Shown: one piece after another, positions 7,260 through 16,486 of the stretch | Layout of the letters: every line of letters starts with the position of its first letter | How positions within the stretch are numbered: position 1 is the first letter of the stretch | Source of the DNA: a virus | Strand: one strand, 5' to 3' | Length of the DNA: 25,386 bases | Virus record (IMG/VR): IMGVR_UViG_3300022187_000217 | Span: 1-25,386 of that record | Translations under genes and position numbers: made by a program | Notes under the pieces: model-generated | The model's input: the letters and a program-made list of their open reading frames with translations, nothing else | Told to the model about the DNA's origin: nothing | Database searches by the model: none

Positions 7260-8924
7260 ATGAACAATGTGTTGAACCGAAAGATGTTCGTGAACCGCAA
7301 TGCTCGTGCCAAGCTAGCAAACATGGGCGGCATACTAGCTTCATCTCCTGAGATGGTTGATGCCACACAGCGGTTTGCTCCTGGTGGCACGGTTACTACG
7401 GATGCGTCTGGTGCAACAGGGACGTTTACTGTGGATCCACAGCCTAGTTTTTTAGAGCGTTTACGCGAAGACATAATGAAGAAAATTCGCAATAATGAAC
7501 CGTTTACCGAACAAGACCGACAGGTAATAGAAACCATAAACAACGGTTCTGGTGGTATTATGCAAAAGATAGATGAAATCTTTGCCCCAAACGCAAAAAC
7601 AGCGCGAGAAGAAAGAGGACAAAATATTATTGAAAGTAATTTGCCTCTTGGAGATGCCGATGACGAGGCTACTGCTATTCTAGATATACCATTAGCTAGC
7701 GCAGAAATACTTAGTGAACCAGAGATTGCGCCAGAACGGATCAACGTTAACTCCGCAGAACTTTTAGATACCTCTGATAACGACCGAGCGCGCCGTGGTC
7801 CTGGTAGAACAGCAATGGATTTCTCAACAGAGACTATTCCTACGGCTTCTGTTGACGATGACGAAGCTAGCTTGATGGAAAGAATAGATGAAATCTTTGC
7901 TCCGGCAGCAAAAGGCAACCGAGAAGACGCGATATCTACTATTGCTGACTTTAACGAAGCCGAGAAACAAGGCGCTGCTATGGGTGCGGCGGCAGAAGTG
8001 TTAACTCCACCAAGTCCTTACGAAGAAAAAATCCAAAAGAAAGAAGACGACGCTGACCGTGCTGAACGTATTGCGGCGGAAGATGAAGCCTTTGCCCAGG
8101 ATGTTCCACCGGCTCCTTTTGTAGGCGAAAAGAATAAAGGCGAAGTATACGAAGGCGATGGTAAATGGACGATAGAAGAGTTTCTTGAAGGACGTGAGGC
8201 GCCGCCTGATCTTTCATCAAAAAAAATAGTTGAAAAGATTAAAGGATCATCTGATCTAAGTGAAGACATGGCTAATGCTGTAGGGGACGCACTAGGCGAG
8301 GACTTTGAAGGCATGGACATGCCCGAAAGAATTTCATCGTACAAGAAAGTCTTGAGCGACCTGTTAGGAACGGACACCAAAGAAGACAAGAAGGAAGAGT
8401 TCTGGATGAACATGGCGATGGTGGGTTTCGCTGTTGCGGCAGGGGACGATCCTAGTGCAATTAAAAATATCGCTGATGGTTTGCTTGCAGGTTCTAAAAT
8501 GATGAAGCAAGACAAAGCTTCTAATCAAGCGCGTCAAGATAAGATCAACATGTTGGCGTTAGAAGAGTCTAACAAAGACAAACGTTTAGCGGCTAGATTG
8601 CGTAGTGCAAAAACTCTTGCGGGAATAAAAGCTGCAGGCGAAACAGGGATGCGTAATTACAAATCCCCGATTGATGCTATTCAGTTTAAAGAAAACGAAC
8701 TCGCAACCGCAATAGACAACGGAACACTTGTACTCAAAGAAGGCGAAACTATTCAATCCCTTGCTTTAGCTTCAGTTATACCATTATATGAAGCCATGGG
8801 TGTAGACATGTCTACGTTTAAAACTTTAGGATCTAGTACAGCTACCGAAGCAGAGGATGATGGTTTGGTTGAGGTAGTGCAAAACGGGAACACATTTAGA
8901 GTTCCAACAAGTCAAATAAAATAA
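7260..8924 (+). CDS. Putative internal virion protein with duplicated IDEIFAP motif, 554 aa
   Basis: The start at 7260 is chosen for its strong GGAGGA site directly after the preceding stop; a start at 7239 would add seven residues. The protein is acidic, mostly helical and low in aromatics. Two near-identical segments, M(Q/E)(K/R)IDEIFAP(N/A)AK, begin at residues 101 and 206. Near residues 378-415 is a hydrophobic helical patch (WMNMAMVGFAVAAGDDPSAI, then IADGLLAGSKMM) of a kind common in marine phage virion proteins. The C-terminus ends NGNTFRVPTSQIK. It is followed after 9 nt by the giant 1389-residue gene. A scaffold-like or ejected virion role is inferred from position. Confidence 0.65.
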   Translation: MNNVLNRKMFVNRNARAKLANMGGILASSPEMVDATQRFAPGGTVTTDASGATGTFTVDPQPSFLERLREDIMKKIRNNEPFTEQDRQVIETINNGSGGIMQKIDEIFAPNAKTAREERGQNIIESNLPLGDADDEATAILDIPLASAEILSEPEIAPERINVNSAELLDTSDNDRARRGPGRTAMDFSTETIPTASVDDDEASLMERIDEIFAPAAKGNREDAISTIADFNEAEKQGAAMGAAAEVLTPPSPYEEKIQKKEDDADRAERIAAEDEAFAQDVPPAPFVGEKNKGEVYEGDGKWTIEEFLEGREAPPDLSSKKIVEKIKGSSDLSEDMANAVGDALGEDFEGMDMPERISSYKKVLSDLLGTDTKEDKKEEFWMNMAMVGFAVAAGDDPSAIKNIADGLLAGSKMMKQDKASNQARQDKINMLALEESNKDKRLAARLRSAKTLAGIKAAGETGMRNYKSPIDAIQFKENELATAIDNGTLVLKEGETIQSLALASVIPLYEAMGVDMSTFKTLGSSTATEAEDDGLVEVVQNGNTFRVPTSQIK

Positions 8925-8933
8925 GGTGGTTCC

Positions 8934-11900
8934 ATGGCTGAATTTGATCCAAGCAAACCTTTTACTATTGCTGAACCAGAGCCTGTAGGGTTTGATCCAA
9001 GCAAACCTTTTACAGTTAAAGATCAAGAAGACGAATCCGAACAAACAGTCATTGGTTCTATTGCTCGGGGTGCCGGTGCAGGGATCGTGGACATCGGACA
9101 GGGGATCTCGGAACTTGGTGCTGCGGGACTAGAAGCCGCAAATATAATTGACGAAGGCAGTCAAGAAGCTACGACTAAGTTCTTTGAAGATGCAAAGACT
9201 AACCTTGGTTTAACGCCAGAACGTACCGCAGGGAAAGTAGTAGAGACTATAGTAAACTACGGTGCTCCAGGTATTGGTGTGTTTAGTTGGGTTTCCAAAG
9301 CAGACAAAGCTAGAAAAGCTTTGCAGTCTGGTAAAGCGGTAAAGAAAGCGCGGACATGGTTTGGACAATCCGCAGATTTGTTTGGACGCAAGGCACCTAA
9401 AGTACTTACACAAACACGAGCCGGTCGAGCCGGTTTAACTACAGCAGGAACTGGTATTGCAGACGTACTGGTTTCTCCTAGTACTATGACTACATTAGCA
9501 GACAGTTGGGACGCTATGCCTGAGTTCTTACAAACTGAGGACGAAGGATCTTTGACGGGTAAAGAATTGGCTGCTGTCCGTCTTAGAAACAAATTTCGTT
9601 TAGGTACTGAAGGAGCAAGTTTTAATCTTGCAGGCGAGATCGTACTACCTGTAGCAGGTGCCGTAATCAAAGGAATAGGAAGTAGTGAGCTTTCGGGTAT
9701 GCCAACTTTAGCCAGAGGTTTACAAACTGGGATGGGCTACCTTGGGGATAAAGCAAAAGGGTTTTTCCCTGGCGGCGCCAACTTTCTAAAAAGAAACTTC
9801 ACTGCGGACGCCGGTGCTCCAGAAGAAATAGGCGCAGCTGTTAGAACCGCAGAGGGCATCACGGATTCTCAAGAGGCTGCCGCTACTAGACTTCTTAATG
9901 ATTTTGACAAAGCACTTAAAAAATCTATTAGATTACAGAAGCTTACAGGGCGCGGCAAGAAAGCTACGCAACGAGCGTACAACGACACAATGGATTATCT
10001 TACAGGGGAAATGGACGCCGATAACTTTGGTGCTGTTTACGGAACTAAGGTTCGCACCGCTGTAGATGCAATGAGAAATAAAATTGATGACCTCAGTGTT
10101 GAGTTTGAAACAGCGGTTCGTTCCGCACCCAACTTGACACCTCAACGACAAGTGGAACTGCTTCAACAGTTTCAAAACAATCAGGGCACATACATTCGAC
10201 GGCTATATGAATTACATCTAAACCCTAATAAGTTTAGTGATGTTGATTTTAAAACTATGCCTCAATACAAACAAGCTAAAGAGGAGCTTCGAAAAGTAAT
10301 ACAAACAAAAAACCCTGGTACAGTTACAGAACTGGCTGACCAACAGGCAGACTTGTTTATATCTGAAGTTTTCAACAGATCTATTGTAAATTCTTTTGGT
10401 TTAACTCCAGAAGCCGCCGCACGTCAGGCGGGGGCAAGTGTGGCTAAAGGTGCTAAAGAAGTAGTAGGCAGGACTTCGTTGTTTAAATTAGCGAGTGGAA
10501 TGTTGACTGAGCGAGGTGAGTACTTAGATGCTGCTCCTGCGCTACGAGAAATGATGGGAGAGGTTCGCAATCCTAGGCAAGCTTTCTTACTTACGGTAGA
10601 CAACATGGCGACAACTATGGCTTCTCAAAAGCTATTTGATTCCATAAGTAGCACCGCACCGTCAAGGTCGGTTCCAGGTCAGGTTCAATATCTTGATGAG
10701 GCTATTGAAAAAATGAACGCAGGGGGACGACCTTTAGCTATTAATGGTAATAATTTAACGGACGGTCAAACTAAAGTATTAACCAACGATTTAAACTACA
10801 CCAAGTTGGGCGAAGCTGATATGGACCATCCTTTTGGTGGAGCATATGGGTCCTTGTCTGGAAACTATGTACCTACTGAAATAGCTAACAGCTTAACTAC
10901 TCCTGGTCGTTCACAATCGTTTGCACAAAACGCATTGGCCGTTTCTCTGCAACTCAAAGGTGTGTCTCAGATGTCAAAGACAGTGTTAAACCCACTGTCT
11001 CAAGTTCGTAACTTCCTGTCTAATACATTTGTTGTTGGGGCGAACGGGTTGCTCGGACGTAACATGGGTATCTTTGAGAGCGGGCAAGTGTTGATGTCCA
11101 ATGCAATTGATAGTCCAGAACAGTTCAGACTTCTAAAAGCTATGCAGGACGAGGGTGCTATTGGGCAGAACATCCAACTCAGCGAGATCAAGAACCTGTT
11201 AAAAGAACAAACGAAATCAGGCGTATCGGCTATGTTAAATACAGGGGGTAAGTTACTTCGTAAGACCCCAGTTGCAGGAACCACGATCAACTTCATGGAG
11301 AAGACATATCAACTGGGCGACGACTATTGGAAAGTAGTTGGCGCATTAGGGGAGAAAGCTAGGTATGGAGCGGCATTAAGAAAAGCAGGGTTAGATATTG
11401 AGAATGTTAATCCCGCGGTTCAAGACGCATTGGTCAATGCTAAGATAGCAAAACGTAAGACGTCTATAGCAGGGACAGATTTTGGTGATATGTTAGCCGT
11501 GGATGTGGTAAAACAAACAATGCCTGTGTACTCTATGGTTCCCGAAGTTATCAAATCGCTTCGTCGGATCCCAGTCATGGGTAACTTCATGGCGTTCCCC
11601 GCAGAGATTATTCGTACATCAGGTAACATCGTAAACAGATCTGTTAGAGAGATGGGATTCAAAGCAACTGACGAATTAGTTAATGCAATCCAATCAAGCG
11701 CGCCAAACATGACTCGTGAGATTGCTGTGGAAAAAGCTAATGCATTTGCTCGACAGATCCGCGGCATCGGAGCGGAGCGTCTTACAGGATATATCTCTAT
11801 GGCTACAGTTGCACCAGGAGCTATGCGTAATGCAGCGCATGACGTTCTAGGTATTACTGAAGCTGAAGAGGATCTACTAGAGCAGAACAAACCTTACTGG

Positions 11901-13103
11901 TCTGAAGGTAATACAATGATGTATCTAGAGAAACCAGATGCAGACCTAAATGCCGAAGCTGTGGATCTATCTTACATGCTGCCGTATGAATTTATGTTGG
12001 CTCCTGCTCGTGCGGCGATGGAAGTATACAGAAACAAAGGCGCGGTCGGAGCTAATGATGCTGAGAAACTTGGGTTCGCGGCTATGGCTGCGTTTAAAAA
12101 GTTTGCAGAACCATTTGCTTCCGAAGCTATGGCCACGGAACGTCTCGTCGATGTTACTTTACGTGATGGTAAAACTCAGACAGGTGCTGAGATATATGAG
12201 CCTGGAGAAATGTGGGGCGATAAGCTTTCTAAGTCTATCAATCACGTTGCCGGAGCATTTATACCTGGAATCGTAGAGCAAGCCTACACTGTTAAAGGTG
12301 GAGAGATTACTGAGGGCAGGATCAATCGTGCATTCACAGATACTCCAAGTAAGTCAGGGGATGAATATTCTGTGGCAGAAGAAGCAGGCACCATGCTCAC
12401 CGGACTACGGCCAATGAAAGTAAACATTGGTAGAAGTCTTGGTTATGACGGTGGAGCTTACTCAGCGGATAGATCAAGTGCTGTTCAGATCTTTACTAAG
12501 GTAGCCGATGACAACGATGCTACTGCTGAAGATGTAATGGCTGCATACGTCAAAGCTAACGATGCCAAACGTAGACATCAGAGCCTGTTGAAAAATAAAA
12601 TAGATACTGCAATGGATGCAGGATTTACTCGCGCTCAGATATTCCGTGCTTTAAAAAACACAGGGGTGTCTAAGAAAGAATTAAACAATATTCTTCGAAA
12701 CAGGTTTGAGCCTATTAAGATTAGCAGAAATCTACTGAGAGAAGTAAGTGACGAAGTAAATGTAAAAAAAGAAAATCGTATTTTACAGAGGTTACCTGTT
12801 GCTGATATTAATGAAATCAGACGTTCGATGATGAACAGTGAGATTGTTTCTACACAGCCCGAACAAGTAGCTGAAGGGTCGTTCGATCCAACGCAACCAT
12901 TTGATGTTGTAGAAAGCCCTGCTCCTGTAGCTGCACCAACGCAGAACTTCGTGGGCCAGGTATCTAATACGTTTGATAACGTGACGGACTCTGTTGTTGA
13001 AAAAGGCGGCGAAGTCTTTGATCGTGTCAAAGCATTCGTGCCATCGTTGTTAGGCGACCGAGCTAACCAAGAGATAGCCGATCGCGCTAGGGATAATCAG
13101 TAA
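8934..13103 (+). CDS. Giant internal virion / DNA-ejection protein, 1389 aa
   Basis: This is the largest gene in the window and the last of the rightward operon. Size, position after three putative internal proteins and long helical stretches fit the large ejected core proteins of short-tailed phages (analogues of T7 gp15/gp16). No lysozyme or transglycosylase motif was recognised. FDPSKPF occurs at residues 4-10 and 20-26, and FDPTQPF at 1317-1323, just before a disordered Pro/Ala-rich tail. Residues ~35-60 contain a Gly/Ala hydrophobic stretch. The central part (SQMSKTVLNPLSQVRNFLSN; residues ~680-700) and the C-terminal helical part (GLRPMKVNIGRSLGYDGGAY) look conserved in style. Its end overlaps the opposing minus-strand gene by 7 bp. 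Ejection function is inference. Confidence 0.65.
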   Translation: MAEFDPSKPFTIAEPEPVGFDPSKPFTVKDQEDESEQTVIGSIARGAGAGIVDIGQGISELGAAGLEAANIIDEGSQEATTKFFEDAKTNLGLTPERTAGKVVETIVNYGAPGIGVFSWVSKADKARKALQSGKAVKKARTWFGQSADLFGRKAPKVLTQTRAGRAGLTTAGTGIADVLVSPSTMTTLADSWDAMPEFLQTEDEGSLTGKELAAVRLRNKFRLGTEGASFNLAGEIVLPVAGAVIKGIGSSELSGMPTLARGLQTGMGYLGDKAKGFFPGGANFLKRNFTADAGAPEEIGAAVRTAEGITDSQEAAATRLLNDFDKALKKSIRLQKLTGRGKKATQRAYNDTMDYLTGEMDADNFGAVYGTKVRTAVDAMRNKIDDLSVEFETAVRSAPNLTPQRQVELLQQFQNNQGTYIRRLYELHLNPNKFSDVDFKTMPQYKQAKEELRKVIQTKNPGTVTELADQQADLFISEVFNRSIVNSFGLTPEAAARQAGASVAKGAKEVVGRTSLFKLASGMLTERGEYLDAAPALREMMGEVRNPRQAFLLTVDNMATTMASQKLFDSISSTAPSRSVPGQVQYLDEAIEKMNAGGRPLAINGNNLTDGQTKVLTNDLNYTKLGEADMDHPFGGAYGSLSGNYVPTEIANSLTTPGRSQSFAQNALAVSLQLKGVSQMSKTVLNPLSQVRNFLSNTFVVGANGLLGRNMGIFESGQVLMSNAIDSPEQFRLLKAMQDEGAIGQNIQLSEIKNLLKEQTKSGVSAMLNTGGKLLRKTPVAGTTINFMEKTYQLGDDYWKVVGALGEKARYGAALRKAGLDIENVNPAVQDALVNAKIAKRKTSIAGTDFGDMLAVDVVKQTMPVYSMVPEVIKSLRRIPVMGNFMAFPAEIIRTSGNIVNRSVREMGFKATDELVNAIQSSAPNMTREIAVEKANAFARQIRGIGAERLTGYISMATVAPGAMRNAAHDVLGITEAEEDLLEQNKPYWSEGNTMMYLEKPDADLNAEAVDLSYMLPYEFMLAPARAAMEVYRNKGAVGANDAEKLGFAAMAAFKKFAEPFASEAMATERLVDVTLRDGKTQTGAEIYEPGEMWGDKLSKSINHVAGAFIPGIVEQAYTVKGGEITEGRINRAFTDTPSKSGDEYSVAEEAGTMLTGLRPMKVNIGRSLGYDGGAYSADRSSAVQIFTKVADDNDATAEDVMAAYVKANDAKRRHQSLLKNKIDTAMDAGFTRAQIFRALKNTGVSKKELNNILRNRFEPIKISRNLLREVSDEVNVKKENRILQRLPVADINEIRRSMMNSEIVSTQPEQVAEGSFDPTQPFDVVESPAPVAAPTQNFVGQVSNTFDNVTDSVVEKGGEVFDRVKAFVPSLLGDRANQEIADRARDNQ
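8943..9013 (+). repeat. Near-exact direct repeat coding tandem FDPSKPF motifs
   Basis: Two identical 23-bp copies start at 8943 and 8991, offset by 48 bp (16 codons), at the very start of the 1389-residue gene. They encode FDPSKPFT twice. Identity at the DNA level suggests a recent tandem duplication or strong constraint. Confidence 0.85.
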
Positions 13104-13306
13104 CTTTCAATCTTTAATCTAACGCCGTTGCCCCCGAACAATCTAATCAGTTCGTCGGCTTCGGCTTCAGCCTCGTCCATAATATCCTGGTCACCGCACA
13201 TAGCTGCAAGGTTCAAGCCCATATTAACAAAGTCCATCAACGCTTCTATCTGCATATCGTGCATTTGATGAAAGCCTAGCGTTTCCACTTTCTGAGGATT
13301 GATCAT
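13097..13306 (-). CDS. Small acidic protein, 69 aa, end of the replication operon
   Basis: The start shares one base with the methyltransferase stop (TAATG), so it is translated downstream of that gene. The product is predicted almost wholly helical, with an acidic stretch MDEAEAEADELIRLF, and ends in a basic strand VRLKIES. Its 3' end overlaps the end of the convergent structural operon by 7 bp, and I see no terminator hairpin there. No family is recognised. The pairing with the methyltransferase could mean an accessory role, but that is only positional. Confidence 0.65.
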   Translation of the reverse strand: MINPQKVETLGFHQMHDMQIEALMDFVNMGLNLAAMCGDQDIMDEAEAEADELIRLFGGNGVRLKIESY

Positions 13307-14481
13307 TATAGTTCTCCTTTTTCAACCATATCAATGCGTCGCCCTATCCAATTCATGACAGGGACTGCCATACTATTGCCTAACGCCTTGTACCTATGGC
13401 CATTAGGGCAATCCTCTGGCTCTTTATTCCTCCATGGTATCCTACTAAAGTCATCGGGGAAACCCTGTAATCTCTCACATTCTTTTGGAGTGAGCCTCCT
13501 GACTGTACTGGAACAGACCATTGGCTTGGTTGCTAAGTCCGCGCCTCCCTGTCCATAGCTTGCAGTAAGAGACATCGTCACATCAGATAAGGTTGTTTCT
13601 CCTGTAGCTTTCGAAGCGGCGACTAGATCTGTAGCATCCTTGTCGTCCCGTGCTTTGACTGTGCTTGCCGTTCCGTCATCCGTGTAGTCTCCAAACCCAC
13701 GCATCCTTGAAGCAACGATAGCATGAACATCGGTTGCCGTTTGACAAGGGGACAGATCAACAAAGGGTTCTACCTGATTGCCACCGTTCTCTGGCTTACG
13801 ACCAATCCAATTCCCAGGCAGAGCGTAGGTAACTAACGCTTCGGTTTCTACTCTGGAGTTTCCTGTGCGACTAAAAGGAGGGCCGACTGTAACTGTGGGG
13901 GCAACTCTTTGCCCCGCCTCTCGGCTCGGAGGAGGATTCCCCGACATGCTTTCGGGCTCAAATAAAACACTTGCGGCACGTCTCCAGTCTCCAAGATATC
14001 CGACAACGAACACACGGCGGCGTCTTTGTGGAACTCCGAAGAATTGTGCGTCCAGCACTCTGTAGGAGAACCCGTACCCGATTTTCCCCAACGCCCCGAG
14101 GAAGGTACCAAAATCCCTTCCTCCGTTGGAGGACAAGACACCGGGGACATTTTCCCAGACAATCCATTTGGGCTTAAATTGTTCAGCCATTGCAAGATAT
14201 GTAAGCATGAGGCTTCCCCTCGGGTCCGAGATTCCTTTTCTAAGTCCGGCGACGCTGTAGGACTGACATGGTGTCCCGCCAACAAGAAGCTCAATTGTTC
14301 TGTCATTATTCCATTCCTTATATTTGGTCATGTCTCCATGATTTGGTATGTGTGGGTAGTGATGTTGCAACACGGCACTTGGAAAAGGGTCAACCTCACT
14401 GAACCATTGTGGTTCCCAACCCAGTGGATGCCAAGCGGCAGTAGCCGCCTCGATGCCCGAGCATACTGATCCATACTTCAT
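13306..14481 (-). CDS. DNA (cytosine-5) methyltransferase, 391 aa
   Basis: It transfers a methyl group from S-adenosylmethionine to C5 of cytosine in a specific sequence. Motif I is GSVCSGIEA (residues 4-12, the CSGIEA variant common in phage Dcm-type enzymes). Motif IV is PCQS (71-74, catalytic Cys72), the ENV motif is at 110-112 and QRRRR is at 152-156. A target-recognition region of ~165-325 follows, then RRLTPKECERLQGFP (328-342) and ALGNSMAVP (366-374). All catalytic elements look intact. It starts in an ATGA overlap with the polymerase stop. No restriction endonuclease is nearby, so it is an orphan enzyme, probably protecting phage DNA from host restriction. Confidence 0.93.
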   Translation of the reverse strand: MKYGSVCSGIEAATAAWHPLGWEPQWFSEVDPFPSAVLQHHYPHIPNHGDMTKYKEWNNDRTIELLVGGTPCQSYSVAGLRKGISDPRGSLMLTYLAMAEQFKPKWIVWENVPGVLSSNGGRDFGTFLGALGKIGYGFSYRVLDAQFFGVPQRRRRVFVVGYLGDWRRAASVLFEPESMSGNPPPSREAGQRVAPTVTVGPPFSRTGNSRVETEALVTYALPGNWIGRKPENGGNQVEPFVDLSPCQTATDVHAIVASRMRGFGDYTDDGTASTVKARDDKDATDLVAASKATGETTLSDVTMSLTASYGQGGADLATKPMVCSSTVRRLTPKECERLQGFPDDFSRIPWRNKEPEDCPNGHRYKALGNSMAVPVMNWIGRRIDMVEKGEL

Positions 14482-16382
14482 TCTATTTCTCCCCAGTCAT
14501 CTTGAATATCCACGTCTATCTTAGACGGAACCTTTAAATTAACCCCTGTCTCCATGATCTCTTTGATCCGAGCGGTCTGCTCGGGGCTTTCTATATTAAA
14601 ACAAAGCTCGTCGTGTACTGTAAGCATAGGAGTAAATCCCTCCCTATAACAATCAAGCATAGCTTTCTTTGTTTGATCGGCCGCCGATCCTTGGATCAAT
14701 CTATTCAACGCCTTGTATGTAAACGCTCGACGGATTCCATTGGGTCCGCCGTATTCTTTCTGAGCATCCTCATGTGGTAAAGGTTTGCCTGCACCAAATG
14801 TCTTAGGTTCCCAGAGATGAAACCTACACTTACGTCCTAGTAAGGTTCGGATCTGACCATTGCTTGCCGCTCTTCTAGACGCCATCTCAGCCAACGCTTT
14901 AACAAACGGAACCTTGTCTCGGTGCTGTTGTAGTAGGTCCTTGGCTGTGTCTGGATCGACGTCAATCTGATTGGCTAGCTTAGCTACGCCCATGCCGTAC
15001 ATGATCCCAAGGTTTACGGCCTTTGCTTCTTTACGAGTGATGCCCGCTAAGTCCGCAACCATCTGGTGTAGATCTACATCTGATGTATTGTATTGCTCTA
15101 CGATGTCCTCGAGTAGATCCTGCCTTGGCATGTCCCCAACACTGGCGGCGAAGTGTACCAACAATCTTGGTTCTTGGCTAGAATAATCGAACGATCCCCA
15201 CTTATATCCATCTTCTGGTATAAACAAACCACGGATCAACTTCTTGATGTCCTTGTCTCTGGCAGGTATCTGCTGCAGGTTTGGGTTGCTCGAAGAAAAT
15301 CGCCCCGTAACTGTGCCCCCTTCGTCTCGACGAGTAGAGTGTAGCTCCGTATGGATACGACCATTGGTTTCGTGACGTAGTATACTGTCAATAAACGTAC
15401 TGTCTGCCTTATCAAACTCACGGAGTTTAACTAAGTCCTGGCACACCTTGGATGGATGGCTACTGAGATAGCCCTTGTTGAACGAGGGAGCGCCTTTGTC
15501 GGTTCTTGGGTACTCTAGTCCCAACTTATCAAACATCTTAGCTATGGACGCTGACGCCCATATGTCAACGTCTCCGCCTGCTTGCTTCTCGATCCCTCGA
15601 CGTAGTTCTTTTACTTTGCCACGGATTAATTTCTTGTTTCTCTCCGCCTTGTCTAGGTCAACACGCACCCCGTTGCTTCGCATGTCTAGCATACAGGGGA
15701 TCAGATCAGTTTCTATGTTCCAGATTTCCCATAGCTGTTCTTCCTCGAGCTTAACCTTTAGGAACTGCCAGAGTTTTAGCGTGGCCACAGCGTCTTGCTC
15801 GGCGTATGCACCCACATACATCGGGGGTAACTGCCACATCTCTGCTTTGGGATCGATGCCCCATGCTTTGGCGGCCGCCTTCAACATCTTCTCGTCCTTA
15901 CGGATACCCGCGTAGTCTCTAGCCATAGCATCAAGACCAAACGACCAACGGTTCTCGTCAACCAACGCGCCTGTAATCATGGTGTCAATGATACGACCCT
16001 TGATCTCGATGCCCTCGGCTCTCATCCAACCCGCATCGTAAGTTGCGTTGTGCATAATTACCTTCATCTCAGGGACAGACATCTGTTTCTTCAACCACTT
16101 TAGTGCAAACTTAGGGTCCAGGTTGTGTCCGTTCTCATGTCTGATAGGGAAATAGCCTTTATATTCTCCCGCAGCTACAGCAATGCCAATGATGTGCCCG
16201 TCTTTCCGCGCCCATCCTGGTCCAAGGTTCTTAATGTTAGGATCTTTGGTTTCTAAATCCACAGCAACTTCGCTATAACCAGTGAGATCAGGGAACTCTG
16301 GTGGTATGTTCCAGTCAGAGTCAATCATATCCATCTCACCTTTAAACTGATGATGCAGATCGCTACCAAATAAGTTATTCAT
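14478..16382 (-). CDS. polA: Family A DNA polymerase with 3'-5' exonuclease, 634 aa
   Basis: This is the replicative polymerase. Exonuclease motifs are VDLETKD (Asp42, Glu44), HNATYDAGWM (Asp116) and YAEQD (Asp197), all with their metal-binding acidic residues. Polymerase motif A is FDYSSQEPRL (Asp399). Motif B runs from Arg450 (RKEAKAVNLGIMYG). Motif C is VHDE (589-592). No 5'-3' exonuclease domain is present, as in T7-like phage enzymes. The residue matching E. coli Phe762 is Leu458 (codon CTT on the minus strand at 15009-15011). It is translated from an ATGA overlap with a 35-residue gene, and its own stop overlaps the methyltransferase start in the same way. Confidence 0.96.
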   Translation of the reverse strand: MNNLFGSDLHHQFKGEMDMIDSDWNIPPEFPDLTGYSEVAVDLETKDPNIKNLGPGWARKDGHIIGIAVAAGEYKGYFPIRHENGHNLDPKFALKWLKKQMSVPEMKVIMHNATYDAGWMRAEGIEIKGRIIDTMITGALVDENRWSFGLDAMARDYAGIRKDEKMLKAAAKAWGIDPKAEMWQLPPMYVGAYAEQDAVATLKLWQFLKVKLEEEQLWEIWNIETDLIPCMLDMRSNGVRVDLDKAERNKKLIRGKVKELRRGIEKQAGGDVDIWASASIAKMFDKLGLEYPRTDKGAPSFNKGYLSSHPSKVCQDLVKLREFDKADSTFIDSILRHETNGRIHTELHSTRRDEGGTVTGRFSSSNPNLQQIPARDKDIKKLIRGLFIPEDGYKWGSFDYSSQEPRLLVHFAASVGDMPRQDLLEDIVEQYNTSDVDLHQMVADLAGITRKEAKAVNLGIMYGMGVAKLANQIDVDPDTAKDLLQQHRDKVPFVKALAEMASRRAASNGQIRTLLGRKCRFHLWEPKTFGAGKPLPHEDAQKEYGGPNGIRRAFTYKALNRLIQGSAADQTKKAMLDCYREGFTPMLTVHDELCFNIESPEQTARIKEIMETGVNLKVPSKIDVDIQDDWGEIE

Positions 16383-16486
16383 TTCTTGAGCCTAAGTTTC
16401 TTTAGTAGTTTCTTGAACCATTTGCTATTGCGAATGTCCTGTTCCATCTGTCCTAGCATCTCTGCCAAACGATCTATCTCTCTCAT
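16379..16486 (-). CDS. Microprotein of 35 aa coupled to the DNA polymerase gene
   Basis: The ORF starts at the ATG at 16484-16486 and stops with TGA at 16379-16381. Its start overlaps the DUF6378 gene stop as ATGA, and its stop overlaps the polymerase start as ATGA, so it exactly bridges two genes that otherwise have a ~100-nt gap. The first half (MREIDRLAEMLGQMEQDI) is an amphipathic helix with hydrophobic residues at heptad-like spacing. The second half is strongly basic with aromatic residues (KWFKKLLKKLRLKK). It might bind nucleic acid, membrane or the polymerase, or serve mainly to carry ribosomes to the polymerase start. No homologue is recognised. Confidence 0.7.
   Translation of the reverse strand: MREIDRLAEMLGQMEQDIRNSKWFKKLLKKLRLKK

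Noticed and set aside
7220-7918. 232-residue minus-strand open frame
   Set aside because: It lies opposite a well-supported gene, has Ser/Ala-rich shadow-like composition and no motif or ribosome site.
14026-14469. 147-residue plus-strand open frame opposite the methyltransferase
   Set aside because: The methyltransferase has all its catalytic motifs in the other strand; the plus frame has none.
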